Assembly: GCA_963761325.1 (NCBI GenBank)
Contig: CAVXGZ010000003.1
Coordinates: 682,001-746,000 of the forward strand
From: Streptantibioticus_C sp963761325
GTDB taxonomy: Bacteria; Actinomycetota; Actinomycetes; Streptomycetales; Streptomycetaceae
Length of the DNA stretch: 64,000 nt
Reading direction: 5' to 3'
Numbering within the stretch: position 1 is the stretch's first letter; each line of letters opens with the position of its first letter. The notes beneath the pieces were generated by a model. That model saw nothing but the letters and a program-made list of their open reading frames with translations, was not told where the DNA came from and ran no database searches. Positions 25,672 through 34,657 of this stretch are shown here, piece after piece. The translations under genes were made by a program, and so were the position numbers.

Positions 25672-27003
25672 TCAGCCCAGCAGGACCACGTCGACCTCGG
25701 CGTCCCGCTCCACCGACGTCACGTCCTCCGGGACCACGATCAGCGCGTCGGCGTGGGCGAGCGCCCTGACCAGGTGGGATCCGGCGCCGCCGACCGGGGT
25801 GACGGTGCCGGCCGGGTCGTGGCGGGCACGCAGGAACTGCCGCCGCCCGCGCGGCGATCCGTCGATCGGCTCGGTGCAGCGGGCCCGGACCGTCTCGCGG
25901 TGCACCGGGTCCAGACCCATCAGGGTGCGCACCACCGGCCGGACGAACAACTCGAAGCTGACGTAGGAGCTGACCGGATTGCCGGGCAGCGCCAGCAGCG
26001 GCACCCGGTCCGGCCCGATCAGGCCGAACCCCTGCGGCTTGCCCGGCTGCATGGCCAGCCGCCGGAAGTCCACCGTGCCGAGCGACGGGCCCTCGCCGCC
26101 GTCGCTCCCCGGCGCGGCGGCCAGCGCCTCCTTGACCACGTCGTACGCGCCCACGCTCACGCCGCCGCTGGTCACGATGACGTCGGCGCGGGTGAGTTGG
26201 TCCTCGACGGCGGCGCGCAGCGAGGCGGCGTCGTCGGCGACCGAGGCGACCCGGTAGGGGGTGGCGCCGGCGTCCCGGACGGCGGCGGCGAGCGCGAAGC
26301 TGTTGGAGTCGTGGATGCGGCCGGGCGTCAACGCCTCGCCGGGCGGCACCAGTTCGGACCCGGTGGACATCACCACGACCCGGGCCCTGGGCCGCACCTT
26401 GACCCTGGCCCGGCCGACGGCGGCGAGCAGCCCGATCTGCGGCGGGCCGAGCCGGGAGCCGGCCGCGAGCGCGAGTTCGCCCGCGCCGACGTCGCTGCCG
26501 CGCACCCGCACGTGGGCGCCGCGCGGCGCGGCGCGGTAGACCCGGACCTGGCCGGTGGCACCCGCCGGGTCGGCGCTGTGGGCGCGCATCTCGGCGGCCG
26601 GGCCGGCGCCGAGGCCGGCGTCGGTCCACTCGACCGGGACGACCGCCTCGGCGCCGGGCGGCAGCGGCGCGCCGGTCATGATCCGGGCGGCCTGGCCCGG
26701 GTGCACGGTCGGCGGGGCGGCGTCGCCCGCGGCCACGTCGCCGATGACCTCCAGCACGCGCGGCGCTCCCTCGCGGGCGTCGACGAGGTCGGCGACCCGG
26801 ACCGCGTAGCCGTCCATCGAGCTGTTGTCGAACGGCGGCAGCGCCACCGGGACCGTGACGTCCTCGACCAGGACGCAGCCCTGGGCGTCCAGCAGCGGCA
26901 CCTCGATCGGCTCCAGTGGCGTCAACCGGCCCAGTACGTCGGCCAGATGCTCGTCCACCGACCAGATCCGGTCCTCGCCGCGGCCCTCTCGCGCATCGCC
27001 CAT
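25672..27003 (-). CDS. glp: gephyrin-like molybdotransferase Glp (MoeA family)
   Basis: This 443-residue MoeA/gephyrin-E-domain protein inserts molybdate into molybdopterin-AMP. Visible motifs are PPFDNSSMDGYAV (~55-67), MTGAPLPPGAEAVVPVE, STGSELVPPGE, VTSGGVSVGAYDVVKEAL and ALPGNPVSSYVSFELFVRP. In actinobacteria one Glp paralogue also links to the divisome through GlpR/SepX, and a sepX/glpR gene lies nearby in the same direction. GalU is 5 bases upstream, so both are likely cotranscribed. Confidence 0.9.
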   Translation of the reverse strand: MGDAREGRGEDRIWSVDEHLADVLGRLTPLEPIEVPLLDAQGCVLVEDVTVPVALPPFDNSSMDGYAVRVADLVDAREGAPRVLEVIGDVAAGDAAPPTVHPGQAARIMTGAPLPPGAEAVVPVEWTDAGLGAGPAAEMRAHSADPAGATGQVRVYRAAPRGAHVRVRGSDVGAGELALAAGSRLGPPQIGLLAAVGRARVKVRPRARVVVMSTGSELVPPGEALTPGRIHDSNSFALAAAVRDAGATPYRVASVADDAASLRAAVEDQLTRADVIVTSGGVSVGAYDVVKEALAAAPGSDGGEGPSLGTVDFRRLAMQPGKPQGFGLIGPDRVPLLALPGNPVSSYVSFELFVRPVVRTLMGLDPVHRETVRARCTEPIDGSPRGRRQFLRARHDPAGTVTPVGGAGSHLVRALAHADALIVVPEDVTSVERDAEVDVVLLG

Positions 27004-27008
27004 GGCGC

Positions 27009-27929
27009 TTACTCTCGCATGCCGCCCTGGACGTAGTCGCGCAGCCAGGCCCGGAAGCCGGGTCCCAGGTCCTCGCGTTCGCACGCCAGCCGCACGATGG
27101 CGCGCAGGTAGGCGGCGCGGTCGCCGGTGTCGTAGCGCCGGCCGGAGAAGAGCACGCCGTGCACCGGGCCGCCGGGGGCGCCGTCGCGGGCCACCTCGCG
27201 CAGCGCGTCGGTCAGCTGGATCTCGCCGCCGCGGCCCGGCGGGGTCTGCTTGAGCACGTCGAAGAGCGCCGGGTCGAGCACGTAGCGGCCGATGACGGCG
27301 AACGAGGAGGGGGCGTCGGCCGCGGTCGGCTTCTCGACCAGGTCGGTGACGCGCACCAGCGTGCCGCCGCGGTCGTCGCCGGCTATCGGCCGGACCGCCG
27401 CGCAGCCGTAGAGGTGGATCTGGTCGGCCGGCACCTCCATGAGCGCCAGCACGTTGCCGCCGAAGCGCTGCTGGGCGTCGATCATGGGGGCGAGCAGCGG
27501 GTCTCGCGGGTCGATCAGGTCGTCGCCGAGCAGCACGGCGAAGGGCTGGTCGGCGACGTGCGGCTCGGCGCAGAGCACGGCGTGGCCGAGGCCCTTGGGC
27601 GCGCCCTGCCGCACGTAGTGCATGGTGGCCAGGTCGCTGGACTCGTGGACCCGGGCGAGCCGCGACTCGTCGCCCTTGCGGGTGAGCGCCTGCTCCAGCT
27701 CGTAGTTGCGGTCGAAGTGGTCCTCCAGCGGGCGCTTGTTGCGTCCGGTGATCATGAGCACGTCCGACAGCCCGGCGGCGACCGCCTCCTCGACGACGTA
27801 CTGGATCGCGGGTTTGTCGACGACCGGCAGCATCTCCTTGGGAGTGGCCTTGGTCGCCGGCAGGAAGCGCGTGCCGAGCCCCGCCGCGGGAATGACAGCC
27901 TTGGTGATCCGGGGACGTGCGTGAGTCAT
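27009..27929 (-). CDS. galU: UTP-glucose-1-phosphate uridylyltransferase GalU
   Basis: This 306-residue enzyme makes UDP-glucose from UTP and glucose-1-phosphate for trehalose, cell-wall and exopolysaccharide synthesis. The nucleotide loop AVIPAAGLGTRFLPATKATP (~11-30), KEMLPVVDKPAIQYVVEEA, GAPKGLGHAVLCA, FAVLLGDDLI and VEKP are all intact. Length is normal. The ATG at 27929 begins the conserved part. It diverges from the 5-formyl-THF cyclo-ligase gene. Confidence 0.95.
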   Translation of the reverse strand: MTHARPRITKAVIPAAGLGTRFLPATKATPKEMLPVVDKPAIQYVVEEAVAAGLSDVLMITGRNKRPLEDHFDRNYELEQALTRKGDESRLARVHESSDLATMHYVRQGAPKGLGHAVLCAEPHVADQPFAVLLGDDLIDPRDPLLAPMIDAQQRFGGNVLALMEVPADQIHLYGCAAVRPIAGDDRGGTLVRVTDLVEKPTAADAPSSFAVIGRYVLDPALFDVLKQTPPGRGGEIQLTDALREVARDGAPGGPVHGVLFSGRRYDTGDRAAYLRAIVRLACEREDLGPGFRAWLRDYVQGGMRE

Positions 27930-28000
27930 ACGCGCACGATATCCGCGGGAAAACGCCGTGCGGGGGTCCACTGTGCGGCCGGGACGCGACGAGGAGCGGA

Positions 28001-28612
28001 ATGGCGGGTAGGGAAGGCGGCGCGGAGCACGGGACGAAGGCCGCGTTGCGCGAGCGGCTGCTGGCGGCCCGGCGGGCCCGTCCGGCGCGGGAGCGGGCGG
28101 CGGCCGGCGGCGCGCTGGCCCGGCACGCGCTGGAACTGCCGGAGCTGGCGGGGGCCGGCACGGTGGCCGCCTACGTCTCGATCGGCGGCGAGCCGGGCAC
28201 CGGCGAGCTGATCGAGGCGCTGCGCGAGCGCGGGACCCGGGTGCTGCTGCCGGTGCTGTGCCCGGACAACGACCTGGACTGGGCGCTCTACCGGGGCCCG
28301 GGTGAGCTGGCGACGGCGTCGCGCGGGCTGCGCGAGGCGGTCGGCCCGCGGCTCGGCCGGGACGCGGTGCTGGCGGCGGACGCGGTGCTGCTGCCGGGCC
28401 TGGCGGTGGACGCCGGCGGGATGCGGCTCGGGCGCGGCGGCGGCTCCTACGACCGGGTGCTGGCCCGGCTGGCCGCGTCCGGCGGCACCCCGCCCGCGCT
28501 GGTGGTGCTGCTCTACGCGGACGAGGTGGTCGTCCGGGTCCCGAGGGAACCGCACGACCACCCCGTGCACGCGGTGGTGACCCCGGACGGGGTGCGCCGC
28601 TTCGCCTCCTGA
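28001..28612 (+). CDS. 5-formyltetrahydrofolate cyclo-ligase
   Basis: This 203-residue enzyme converts 5-formyl-THF plus ATP to 5,10-methenyl-THF. The family motifs LRERLLAARRARP (N-terminus), LLPVLCPDNDLDWALY, LLPGLAVDAGGMRLGRGGG with SYDRVLARL (ATP/Mg site) and DHPVHAVVTPDGV are present. RBS GAGGAGCGG precedes the ATG at 28001. Its end is only 14 bases from the convergent acylase gene. Confidence 0.92.
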   Translation: MAGREGGAEHGTKAALRERLLAARRARPARERAAAGGALARHALELPELAGAGTVAAYVSIGGEPGTGELIEALRERGTRVLLPVLCPDNDLDWALYRGPGELATASRGLREAVGPRLGRDAVLAADAVLLPGLAVDAGGMRLGRGGGSYDRVLARLAASGGTPPALVVLLYADEVVVRVPREPHDHPVHAVVTPDGVRRFAS

Positions 28613-28626
28613 TCCGGGCCGCCCGG

Positions 28627-31362
28627 CTACGGCTCCAGGGTCAGGGTGTCCTGGGTGGAGCCGGCGACCGCGCCCGACGAGAAGTGCCAGGGCAGCAGCT
28701 TGCCCTCGACCCAGAGTCTGGTCTGGTCGGTGTAGTGCGCGTCGTAGGCGTGCCCGGAGGCGCCGGTGAGGTTGATCCACCGCGACTGGTCGAGGTCGGC
28801 GAGGTTGACCACCATGCGCATCGATGGCACCCAGTCGACGTCGTAGCCGTCTGCCGCGTTCCAGCCGCTGGCGTCGACCGCCTCCTCGCCGCCGGCGAGC
28901 TGCCAGGGGCCGCGGTTGAGCAGCCACTTGACTATCGCCGGTCCGCTGGTGCCGAGCGTCTGGTTGCGCAGCTCCAGGGTGTGCAGCCGGCCCCAGCTCC
29001 AGGTGGTGACGTCCTTGCCGAGCTTGGAGGTCAGCTCGTAGCGGGCGTCGGTCATCGCCTTGAGCAGCAGCTGGTCGCGGTCGGTGGGGCGGTTGGTGGC
29101 CAGGGTCGAGACGTTCCACCACGGGCTGTTGGCGTCCGGGAGGATGTCGCGGACCACCTCGAACCAGCGGTCGCCGCCGTCCGGCTGGGCCTCGTCGGGC
29201 TCGGCGGTGCCGCACTCGGTGATCACCCGCTGGGTGCCGTTGAGGTTGTCCACCGGGCCGGAGCCGACCGGCGGCACGCGCAGGCACTGGCCCTGCGGAC
29301 GCAGTTCCTTGGGCATCTTGTTGCCGAAGGCGAGCTTGAGGGTGTTGCGCCAGACCGCGTTGAAGTACGCGGCGGCGGCCGAGTCGGTGTCCTGGTCGAA
29401 GTCCCAGCCCTGCAGCAGCTGTTGGGCCTGGCGCACGTAGGGGTCGGAGACGTTGATCTTCAGCAGGTAGGGCACCAGCAGTTCGGCGATCTCGCTGCTG
29501 TCGTCCATCTGCATGGACTGCATGTCGTCCATCGAGATCTTGCCGCCGTCGGCGGTCTTGGACTTGATCAGGTCGGTGATGCGCTGGCTGCGGGTGCCGT
29601 ACTCCCAGTCCTCGGTGAGCAGGTAGGGGTAGCTCTTGCCGACGACCGCCTGGTTGGCGGTGACGATGTAGCCGCTCTTGGGGTTCTCCTCCCACGGCAT
29701 GGCGGACTGCGGGATGTAGCCCTGCCACTTGTCGGCGGAGTCCCAGCCGGGGGTGGGGTAGGTGCCGTCGTCGCCCTTGGCCCGGATCGGGATCTGGCCG
29801 GGCGCCTGGTAGCCGATGTTCCCCTTGGTGTCGGCGTAGATCAGGTTCTGCGACGGGACCGCGAAGTCCCGCGCCGCCGACCGGAACTGGGGGAAGTCGG
29901 TGGCCTTGTCGAGTTCGAAGACCGCGTCCATCGTCTTGCTCGGGGTCAGCGCGGTCCACTTGAGGGCGACCGCGTAGCCGGTGCTGCGGTCGGGCGCCGC
30001 GTTGCCGACCGGCGCGGTTCTGCCCACGTCGGCGAGCTGGTCGCTGCGGTCGGAGACTATGGGCATCCCGTCCCGGGTGGTGCGCACCGTGATGACCCGG
30101 GAGGCGCCGCCGGCCACCCGGATCGTCTCCTTGCGGGTGACGAACGGGACCTGCGCGCCGTCGTAGAGGTAGGTGTCGGCGGTGACCTTCTCCAGGTACA
30201 GGTCGGTCACGTCGGCGCCGAGGTTGGTCATGCCCCAGGCGATGGACTGGTTGTGGCCGATGATGACGCCCGGCATGCCGGAGAAGGTGTAGCCGGCCAC
30301 GTCGAACGGGCAGGCGGCGCTGACCGTGCGGCAGTGCAGACCCATCTGGTACCACAACGAGGGCTGCTGCGGCGCGAGATGGGGATCGTTGGCCAGCAGC
30401 GGCTTGCCGGTGGTGGTGTACTGGCCGGACACCACCCAGGAGTTGGAGCCGATGCCGGCCGCCGACGGGCCGAGCAGCGCGGGCAGTTTGTTGACCTCGT
30501 CGTCCAGCGAGGTGAGCTGTCCGCTCACGTTGCCCAGCGCGGTCGTCTCCTGGCCGGTCAGTGCGGTGCCGGTGCCGCCGGCCGGTCCGGACACGAAGGT
30601 CGGCTGGCCGGTGGCCCCGGTGACGACCGAACCGCCCTGCACGATCGGCTGGTTGCGGCTGTAGGGGTAGGCCGGATACAGCTGCGCGATCTGAGCCGGC
30701 GTCAGGCGCGAGGTCATCAGCGAGCGGTCGACCTCGTCCTGCATGTTGCCGCGCAGGTCCCAGGCCATCGCCTTCAGCCACGCGATCGAGTCGACCGGGG
30801 TCCACTTGGCCGGCGTGTAGTGGTACTTCAGGCCCAGCACCGCGTACTCGACCGACAGCGCGGATCCGTGATGGTCCGCCAGATACGCGTTGACGCCGGC
30901 GGAGTAGGCCGTCAGGTACGACTTGGTGGTGGCCGACAGCTCGTGGTCCCACTCCTGCTGGGCGACCCGGTCCCAGCCCATGGTGCGCAGGAAGGCGTCG
31001 TTGGAGACCTGGCTGGCGCCGAACATCTCCGAGAGCGTGCCGGAGGTGAAGTGCCGCCGCACGTCCATCTCGTAGAACCGGTCCTGCGCCTGGACGTAGC
31101 CCTGGGCGCGGAAGAGGTCCTGCGGGGTGTCGGCGTAGATCTGCGGCACGCCCTGCGCGTCGCGCTTGACCTGCACCGGCCCGGACAGTCCCTTGAGCCG
31201 GAGCGATCCCGTCGTCTGCGGGAAGGAGGCACGGACCGTACTGACGCTCCAGTACGAGCCGAGGCCGATCCCCGCCACGAGCAGGACCACGACCGCGATC
31301 ACGACGACTCGTGCGCGGCGGCCCTTCTTCTTCGCTGGCGGAGCGGATGTGTTGGCGGGCAT
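28627..31362 (-). CDS. penicillin acylase (Ntn-hydrolase) family protein, membrane-anchored
   Basis: This 911-residue S45-family protein has a Lys/Arg-rich N-terminus followed by a hydrophobic helix (RVVVIAVVVLLVAGIGLGSY), so it is exported and possibly membrane-anchored. VKRDAQGVPQIYADTPQDLF starts the alpha part. GSNSWVVSG (~residue 288) contains the Ser expected after autocleavage to be the N-terminal nucleophile of the beta chain; LLANDPHL follows, as in the family. Acyl-amide hydrolysis (penicillins, acyl-homoserine lactones, echinocandin-like lipopeptides) is possible. GAAGGA precedes the ATG at 31362. Confidence 0.88.
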   Translation of the reverse strand: MPANTSAPPAKKKGRRARVVVIAVVVLLVAGIGLGSYWSVSTVRASFPQTTGSLRLKGLSGPVQVKRDAQGVPQIYADTPQDLFRAQGYVQAQDRFYEMDVRRHFTSGTLSEMFGASQVSNDAFLRTMGWDRVAQQEWDHELSATTKSYLTAYSAGVNAYLADHHGSALSVEYAVLGLKYHYTPAKWTPVDSIAWLKAMAWDLRGNMQDEVDRSLMTSRLTPAQIAQLYPAYPYSRNQPIVQGGSVVTGATGQPTFVSGPAGGTGTALTGQETTALGNVSGQLTSLDDEVNKLPALLGPSAAGIGSNSWVVSGQYTTTGKPLLANDPHLAPQQPSLWYQMGLHCRTVSAACPFDVAGYTFSGMPGVIIGHNQSIAWGMTNLGADVTDLYLEKVTADTYLYDGAQVPFVTRKETIRVAGGASRVITVRTTRDGMPIVSDRSDQLADVGRTAPVGNAAPDRSTGYAVALKWTALTPSKTMDAVFELDKATDFPQFRSAARDFAVPSQNLIYADTKGNIGYQAPGQIPIRAKGDDGTYPTPGWDSADKWQGYIPQSAMPWEENPKSGYIVTANQAVVGKSYPYLLTEDWEYGTRSQRITDLIKSKTADGGKISMDDMQSMQMDDSSEIAELLVPYLLKINVSDPYVRQAQQLLQGWDFDQDTDSAAAAYFNAVWRNTLKLAFGNKMPKELRPQGQCLRVPPVGSGPVDNLNGTQRVITECGTAEPDEAQPDGGDRWFEVVRDILPDANSPWWNVSTLATNRPTDRDQLLLKAMTDARYELTSKLGKDVTTWSWGRLHTLELRNQTLGTSGPAIVKWLLNRGPWQLAGGEEAVDASGWNAADGYDVDWVPSMRMVVNLADLDQSRWINLTGASGHAYDAHYTDQTRLWVEGKLLPWHFSSGAVAGSTQDTLTLEP

Positions 31363-31594
31363 CGCTGTCCTTCGCGGGGCAGGGTGGACCGGAGTGCTGA
31401 CGGCAACCATATGGGGCCTGCCTGTACGCGGGGCACTCGGACCCCGCCGCCGGCGGCCGCCCCGGACGGGCTTCCCGGGCCGTTGTGCCAAGCGCGGGTA
31501 AAATGGCGGGACGAGGCAGCCACCGCTCCGGCGACCCACCGTCCGGCCCGCCCCGCCCGCCGTTCGGCCCGCCCGTCCCGGAGGAGGACCGCCC

Positions 31595-33160
31595 CTGTCT
31601 GTCGAGCATCTCAACGAGGTCCTGCTCGTCTCCGCGCTCGTCCTGCTCGTCGCCGTGGCGGCGGTGCGGGTCTCGTCGCGCAGCGGGCTGCCGAGCCTGC
31701 TGCTCTACCTGGGCATCGGCGTGGCCATCGGCCAGGACGGCATCGGTGTCCGGTTCGACGACGCCCAGCTCACGCAGGTGTTGGGGTACGCGGCACTGGT
31801 CGTCATCCTCGCCGAGGGCGGCCTCGGCACGCGCTGGCGGGAGATCGAGCCCGCGGTGCCGGCCGCCGCCGCACTGGCCACCGCCGGGGTCGCGGTGAGC
31901 GTCGGGATCACCGCGAGCGCCGCGCACTTCCTGGTCGGCCTGGAGTGGCGGCAGGCCCTGATCGTCGGCGCGGTCGTCTCCTCGACGGACGCCGCCGCGG
32001 TCTTCTCCGTACTGCGCCGCGTCCCGCTGCCCGCCCGGCTGACCGGCGTGCTGGAGGCCGAGTCGGGCTTCAATGACGCGCCGGTGGTCATCCTGGTCGT
32101 CGCCTTCTGCGCGCACGGCCCGGTGGAGTCCTGGTACGCGCTGCTCGGCAAGATCGCCCTGGAGCTGGCGATCGGCGCCGCGGTGGGGCTGGCCGTCGGC
32201 AAGCTGGGCGCGATGGCGCTGCGGCAGGTGGCGCTGCCGGCCTCCGGCCTCTACCCGATCGCGGTGATGGCGCTGGCCGTGCTGGCCTACGCGGGCGGCG
32301 CCTTCGCGCACGGCAGCGGGTTCCTCGCGGTCTACCTGGCCGCCGTGGTGCTGGGCAACGCCGGGCTGCCGCACCGGCCGGCCACCCGGGGCTTCGCGGA
32401 GGGCGTGGCGTGGCTGGCCCAGATCGGCATGTTCGTGCTGCTGGGCCTGCTGGTCAACCCGGCCGAGCTGGGCGCGGACATCGCGCCCGCGCTGGTGGTC
32501 GGGGTGGCGCTGACGCTGGTGGCCCGGCCGGTGTCGGTCTTCGGGGTGCTCGTCCCGTTCGACACGCCCTGGCGGGACAAGGTGCTGCTGTCGTGGGCCG
32601 GGCTGCGCGGCGCGGTGCCCATCGTGCTGGCGACGATCCCGATGGTCTACGCGGTCCCGGACAGCCGCCGCATCTTCAACATCGTCTTCGTGCTGGTGAT
32701 CGTCTTCACGCTGCTGCAGGGCCCGACGCTGCCGTGGCTGGCCCGGCGGCTGCGGCTGGCCGACACCGAGGGCGCCGCCGACCTGGGCATCGAGTCCGCA
32801 CCGCTGGAGCGGCTGCGCGGCCACCTGCTGTCGCTCTCCATCCCGGAGCGCTCCCGCATGCACGGCGTGGAGATCTCCGAGCTGCGGCTGCCGGCCGGCG
32901 CGGCGGTGACGCTGGTGGTCAGGGACGGCCGCAGCTTCGTGCCGGACCGGGCGACGATGCTGCAGCGCGGCGACGAGCTGCTGGTGGTGGCCACCGATCC
33001 GGTGCGCGACCAGGCGGAGCGCCGGCTGCGCGCGGTCGGCCGCGGCGGCAAGCTCGCCGGCTGGCTGGAGTCGCCGCGCGAGGTGCGCCGGCGTTCCGGT
33101 TCGACGCCGAGCGGCTGGTCACGGCACGGACGGCCGCGGCGGGGCGGCCGACGGGCGTGA
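31595..33160 (+). CDS. CPA1-type K+(Na+)/H+ antiporter with C-terminal TrkA_C domain
   Basis: This protein of ~521 residues has about 12 hydrophobic helices with CPA1 antiporter signatures GLPSLLLYLGIGVAIGQDGI, GAVVSSTDAAAVFSVLRRVP and EAESGFNDAPVVILVVA. Its C-terminal TrkA_C-like domain spans ~430-520 (RMHGVEISELRLPAGAAVTL). The family exchanges K+ or Na+ for protons. The first ATG/GTG in frame is at 31655 and would cut the first helix in two; a CTG at 31595 follows GGAGGAGG at ideal spacing and restores LSVEHLNEVLLVSALVLLVA, so a CTG start is proposed. Confidence 0.87.
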   Translation: MSVEHLNEVLLVSALVLLVAVAAVRVSSRSGLPSLLLYLGIGVAIGQDGIGVRFDDAQLTQVLGYAALVVILAEGGLGTRWREIEPAVPAAAALATAGVAVSVGITASAAHFLVGLEWRQALIVGAVVSSTDAAAVFSVLRRVPLPARLTGVLEAESGFNDAPVVILVVAFCAHGPVESWYALLGKIALELAIGAAVGLAVGKLGAMALRQVALPASGLYPIAVMALAVLAYAGGAFAHGSGFLAVYLAAVVLGNAGLPHRPATRGFAEGVAWLAQIGMFVLLGLLVNPAELGADIAPALVVGVALTLVARPVSVFGVLVPFDTPWRDKVLLSWAGLRGAVPIVLATIPMVYAVPDSRRIFNIVFVLVIVFTLLQGPTLPWLARRLRLADTEGAADLGIESAPLERLRGHLLSLSIPERSRMHGVEISELRLPAGAAVTLVVRDGRSFVPDRATMLQRGDELLVVATDPVRDQAERRLRAVGRGGKLAGWLESPREVRRRSGSTPSGWSRHGRPRRGGRRA

Positions 33161-33313
33161 CCCGGCGGCGCCGGTATCATGAGCGGGTTGCACACATTCG
33201 ACTCCGCCTGACGCAGGGCCGGCGCGACCCGGGCACACCGCCCGCGGGGACCGCGCGAGAGGACGGCCTTCGGCGCCCCATCGGGCGCTACCAGGTGGCG
33301 GAAAGGCCCGGCC

Positions 33314-34591
33314 GTGGCATCCACGGTCACTTCCAGGCACGGCTACCGGGAGCTTCTGCGTACCCCGGGTGCGTGGTCCTTCGTCCTGCCGGGGTTCGCG
33401 GCGCGGCAGCCGTTCGCGATGCTGACCATCGGGATCGTGCTGCTGGTGCGGCACACCACCGGCTCCTACGGCTCGGCCGGCGTGGCCGCCGCGGTCACCG
33501 GGGTGGCGATGGCGTTCTGCGCCCCGCGCGCCGGGCGGCTGGCGGACCGGTTCGGCCAGCGGGCGGTGCTGCTGCCCGGGGTGCCGCTGCACGCGGCGGC
33601 GGTGCTGGCGCTGACCGCGCTGGCGCTCGGGCACGCTCCGCTGTGGGCGGTGCTGGCCGCCGCGGTGCCGGCCGGCGCGACGGTGCCGCAGATCGGCCCG
33701 ATGGTCCGGGCCCGGTGGGCGGTGGCGCTGGACGAGTCGCCGCTGCTGGTGACGGCGGCGGCGTTCGAGTCGGTCACCGACGAGTTCACCTTCGTGATCG
33801 GCCCGGTGCTGGCGACCGCGTTGTGCGCGGCGGTGCACCCGGCGGCCGGGCTGCTGGCCGAGGCGGGGCTGACGCTGGCCGGCGGGCTGCTGTTCGCCGC
33901 GCGGCGCACCGCCGCCCCGGAGCCGTCGCCGGTGGTGCTGCGCGACCGGCGCCGGCGCGGCGGCGGCTCGTCGCTGGCGCTGCCGGGGGTGCGGGCGCTG
34001 GCGGCCGGCTTCTGGGGGATCGGCGTGGTCTTCGGCGGGATGCAGGTGGCGCTGACCGCGTTCACCCAGGACATCGGCCGGCCCGGCGTCAACGGCGTGC
34101 TGTACGGGATCTTCGCGGCCGGCAACATGCTGTCCGGCGCGGTGTGCGGCGCGGCGGCGGTCGGCGGGCGATCGACCCCGCGCGGCCGGCTGCTGGCGGC
34201 CTACGCGGCGCTGGTCGTGGTCTGCTCGACGCTGTGGGCGGCCGGTTCGATCGCGCTGCTCGGGGCGCTGGGGCTGCTGGCCGGCGCGTGCGTGGCGCCG
34301 ACGCTGGTCAACGGGTACGCGCTGGTGAGCGAGCTGGTCCCGGCCCGGTCGCGCACCGAGGCGTTCACCTGGCTGACCGGCGCGGTGGCGCTGGGGCAGG
34401 CGCTCGCCGCGACGGCGGCCGGGCGGCTGGCCGACCTGTTCGGGCCCGGCGCCGCGTTCACCGTGCCGCTGGCGGGCACCCTGCCGGCGCTCGCGGTGCT
34501 GGTGGCGCTGCGCGGGCACCTGGCGGCGCGGCCTGCGGCACCGGGGACCGCCGCGGTGCGAGTCGTACGCGAGCGGGCGGCAGTGGACTGA
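33314..34591 (+). CDS. MFS transporter
   Basis: This 425-residue, ~12-helix MFS protein has the loop APRAGRLADRFGQRAVLLPG (signature A) near residue 75, FESVTDEFTFVIGPVLAT in the middle, and RSRTEAFTWLTGAVALGQAL in the second half. This pattern is frequent in streptomycete MFS proteins annotated as sugar-efflux or drug-efflux like. GTG start at 33314. The substrate is unknown; it could be cotranscribed with the antiporter across a 153-base gap, though this is not clear. Confidence 0.82.
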   Translation: MASTVTSRHGYRELLRTPGAWSFVLPGFAARQPFAMLTIGIVLLVRHTTGSYGSAGVAAAVTGVAMAFCAPRAGRLADRFGQRAVLLPGVPLHAAAVLALTALALGHAPLWAVLAAAVPAGATVPQIGPMVRARWAVALDESPLLVTAAAFESVTDEFTFVIGPVLATALCAAVHPAAGLLAEAGLTLAGGLLFAARRTAAPEPSPVVLRDRRRRGGGSSLALPGVRALAAGFWGIGVVFGGMQVALTAFTQDIGRPGVNGVLYGIFAAGNMLSGAVCGAAAVGGRSTPRGRLLAAYAALVVVCSTLWAAGSIALLGALGLLAGACVAPTLVNGYALVSELVPARSRTEAFTWLTGAVALGQALAATAAGRLADLFGPGAAFTVPLAGTLPALAVLVALRGHLAARPAAPGTAAVRVVRERAAVD

Positions 34592-34621
34592 CGCGGCGGA
34601 ATGCTGCACTATGGAGCGTCG

Positions 34622-34648
34622 TTAGCACTCAATGAGTGAGAGTGCCAG
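34622..34648 (+). promoter_or_regulatory. CIRCE-like HrcA operator before fmdB
   Basis: TTAGCACTC (34622-34630), nine spacer bases and GAGTGCCAG (34640-34648) match the CIRCE consensus TTAGCACTC-N9-GAGTGCTAA at 16 of 18 arm positions. The element overlaps the ribosome-binding region and ends 9 bases before the GTG start, as CIRCE elements often do. It predicts heat-shock control by HrcA. Only sequence similarity is available. Confidence 0.75.
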
Positions 34649-34657
34649 GAGGAGTAC

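Noticed and set aside
31485..31898. ATG-initiated frame at 31503 as antiporter start
   Set aside because: It is in a different frame from the antiporter and reads Ser/Pro/Arg-rich sequence; the antiporter homology starts at CTG 31595.
27926..32863. Very long minus-strand open frame (over 1600 codons) across several genes
   Set aside because: It is an antisense or out-of-frame shadow caused by high G+C: Arg/Pro/Gln-rich, no domain, and overlapped by galU, cyclo-ligase, acylase and antiporter genes with clear family motifs.
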